Assembly: GCF_900187295.1 (NCBI RefSeq)
Contig: NZ_LT906473.1
Coordinates: forward strand, 1,612,001 to 1,676,000
DNA: 64,000 nucleotides
From: Corynebacterium cystitidis
GTDB taxonomy: Bacteria > Actinomycetota > Actinomycetes > Mycobacteriales > Mycobacteriaceae
Reading direction: 5' to 3'
Every line of letters starts with the position of its first letter. Position 1 is the stretch's first letter. Both the position numbers and the translations under genes were made by a program. Below the pieces are notes generated by a model, which was given only the letters and a program-made list of their open reading frames with translations, had not been told where the DNA came from and ran no database searches. Shown here in pieces: positions 62,441 to 64,000 of the stretch.

Positions 62441-63123
62441 GAAATGCGGACTACCGCGTTATTGCCGCCAGAGCACGACACGTAGTAGCCATAATCGACG
62501 CAATTCATCGAGTAGGTCTGGCCAGTGACCGGGCTGAAGGCAGAAACTGTGCCGCTGGTTGTACCAGTCCGGTCAACGTGTTCTTAAAAGGCGTTGTACA
62601 CCGCTTGGGCGAACGGCTCACTGGTCGCCGACGTCGTCGCCGAGTACGAGGTGTAATCGGAGCCACGTGGCCGTTCGGGCTCCGAGGTGGCAGCGGGCCG
62701 AGTCGAGGACGCAGTGGGCTCAATGCCCCGGGGAGTCGTTCCATCTGCGGTAGTCTCTTCTGCGGTGTCGGTGACGTTCTCTGGGACCGTTGACGTGGCA
62801 GAGGTGCCATCTCGGTTGAATACGCCCATGTTCAACGCAACCAGACCCACGACTGCAATCAGAAGTACGATGATGCCGATGACTAGGTCTGTGATCAAAC
62901 CCCTATTGCCGGAACTAGCGGGAGCTGCGTGTACATACGGTTCCGCAGGAGCATACATCGGCTGATACGGTTGCTGTCTTTCGCCGAATGGGTAGGGATA
63001 CTGTGGAGGCTGCTGCGGAAATTGCTGCTCTGGGAATTGCTGCTGCGGCCTGTCTATACCAGGATTGGTGTCCCACTATGGACTGCGTTGTTCAACGACC
63101 TCCCCCTTTTCTTTGACTCGCAC
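62437..63123 (-). pseudogene. Membrane protein gene with two in-frame stop codons
   Basis: One frame from GTG 63123 to TGA 62437-62439 encodes a recognisable layout: short N-terminus, Pro/Gln/Tyr-rich stretch (GIDRPQQQFPEQQFP and similar), transmembrane helix (LVIGIIVLLIAVVGLVAL), Thr/Ser/Glu-rich spacer, and a C-terminal domain with SPVTGQTYSMNC and YVSCSGGNNAVVRIS. It is broken by TAG at 63076-63078 and TAA at 62584-62586. The part between the stops could still be made from the ATG at 62958 (124 residues) but has no ribosome binding site. The C-terminal domain recalls those of other corynebacterial surface proteins. Confidence 0.75.
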
Positions 63124-63166
63124 ATCAAGATAGAGCTTGACTGGAGTCAGTTCAAGGGCTGGATGT

Positions 63167-63832
63167 CTACTGGCAACGTGCAGTGGGCAAGGTGGCCAGC
63201 TGAGCGCGGATTCCGTCCGCGGTCATGTCATTCATGGCTTTGCTATCAGCAAACGAGACAGAGCCTGGTACGGCAGTAAACGCCATCGCAACCTGGCCCT
63301 TCGGCCCAGGAACAAGCCCCATTTGGCGCACATGCCAGCGGCCGCCCTCCTCGCTCAGTGGTGCCCAGCCACCCTTGAACCTGGCTCCAGGGATGCGTCC
63401 GAGGCCCCATCGCTGATCCGGCGTGACACGACCTATCATGTCCAGGACAGGCGCAGACCCCGACGTGCAGCTGAGGTTTGCCATAAAACGTGCTTGCTCT
63501 GAGGCCGACCAAGCGGTACTCCCGTGCCACTGGGTAGGTCCAGAGCTACTCCCCGATTCTGCAATAACCTGTGCGACAGGGCCCGCACCGACACCACTCC
63601 ACATGCGTGATGTTGCTGCGCTATCGGACCAGGTGATCGCGCTTTCCGCATCCGCATACCTATGTGGGCTTTGGCGCAGCGCCCCCACCGACAGTGGCAC
63701 CTTAATAGTCGGTAACGCGAGGTGACGACGATCGTCCCCGGCCACAATGACGGAATGTCCATCGGACACCGCTACCGATGCCGTGCCACCATAGCGGGCC
63801 ACCGCAGCATCAACGATCGGCTGGAAGTTCAC
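63167..63832 (-). CDS. Serine-hydrolase-like paralogue without catalytic serine or signal peptide
   Basis: 221 residues from GTG 63832, paralogous to the frameshifted gene two places downstream: matched segments include VARYGG, TIKVPLSVGALRQ, SEQARFMANL and GARFKGGWAP. The SxxK serine is replaced by Pro41 (ALPTIK), and signal peptide and linker are missing, so it is unlikely to be an active secreted enzyme. Just upstream in another frame, 63903-63811, lies a short frame MICPACGDAGLG with Cys pairs like a zinc ribbon, which may be the displaced true N-terminus. A decaying gene or a pseudoenzyme. Confidence 0.6.
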   Translation of the reverse strand: MNFQPIVDAAVARYGGTASVAVSDGHSVIVAGDDRRHLALPTIKVPLSVGALRQSPHRYADAESAITWSDSAATSRMWSGVGAGPVAQVIAESGSSSGPTQWHGSTAWSASEQARFMANLSCTSGSAPVLDMIGRVTPDQRWGLGRIPGARFKGGWAPLSEEGGRWHVRQMGLVPGPKGQVAMAFTAVPGSVSFADSKAMNDMTADGIRAQLATLPTARCQ

Positions 63833-64000
63833 CGCATGGGTTGGTTGGGCCGGCAGGCTGCGACTGATCCCAAGCCTGCGTCACCGCAGGCCGGACAAAT
63901 CATAAACTGGAGCCTAGCCCTAGTTAACCCGGAAAGGAAACGTTCCCAGGCTCCCTTCACTAAAATTTCACCTAGTGTGCGAAGTGGCGGGTACCGGTCA

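Overview
The window is a chromosomal segment of a Corynebacterium species. The evidence is a corynebacterial gene set (Rpf2-type resuscitation factor, DUF5129/TPM protein, mycothiol-dependent isomerase tail, Glp/GlpR division pair), the moderately high G+C coding style, several -10 boxes placed so close to start codons that leaderless transcripts are likely, and gene order. From about 27 kb to 59 kb the backbone (ispE-rsmA-rpf2-tatD ... metG ... rsmI/pmt ... glpR-rimJ-glp-galU, fthC, mscL, moaB, htrA/pepD-mprB-mprA, rpmF) follows the conserved mycobacterial/corynebacterial order, with accessory genes dropped in.

Layout. 0-0.4 kb: tail of a mycothiol-dependent isomerase. 0.7-6.1 kb: an AT-richer four-gene cluster (pseudo-receiver protein, small membrane protein, processive GT2 glycosyltransferase, 1038-residue membrane-anchored glycosidase-like protein) that looks like a synthase-dependent exopolysaccharide system. 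6.3-17 kb: TPM protein, nitronate monooxygenase, pth, a tiny acidic Asp/Trp-repeat peptide, FMN reductase, prfC, patatin, MscS, a duplicated His-rich metal-binding protein, a secreted HNH nuclease with a hairpin over its start codon, and YihY. 17-20 kb: an SQD1/SQD2 pair predicted to make the sulfolipid SQDG. 20-31 kb: metabolism, PPK2, ABC-F, ispE-rsmA, rpf2 with a perfect GlxR-type site upstream, tatD. 31-36 kb: accessory block with a RecQ-phosphoribosyltransferase fusion, a PP2C phosphatase coupled to an unfamiliar membrane sensor-like protein, and an MFS exporter. 36-45 kb: metG, an intact BCCT transporter and a decayed copy, rsmI/pmt, an anti-sigma-like protein, DoxX. 44.7-45.9 kb: alkylation repair pair ogt-tag.

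45.9-50.2 kb is the galU-glp-rimJ-glpR cell-division/envelope operon. 50.2-56.8 kb carries fthC, a SAF-domain protein, mscL, moaB, and the envelope-stress module htrA(pepD)-mprB-mprA. 57.1-59.1 kb carries ribosomal proteins in two divergent groups (rpmF/rpmE2; rpmB-rpmG-rpsN-rpsR), those that normally bind zinc being of the cysteine-free type. 59.2-61.3 kb has two AT-rich lipoprotein genes. 61.5-63.9 kb is a decaying three-gene cassette: two paralogous serine-hydrolase genes (one frameshifted, one lacking its catalytic serine and signal peptide) flank a membrane-protein gene with two in-frame stop codons.

The most interesting signals are the exopolysaccharide-like cluster, the PP2C/membrane-sensor pair, the sulfolipid pair, and a strongly over-represented 12-mer (GCTTAACGACGA, nine exact copies in 64 kb, four of them outside genes). 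No rRNA, tRNA, CRISPR array, insertion sequence or prophage was recognised.
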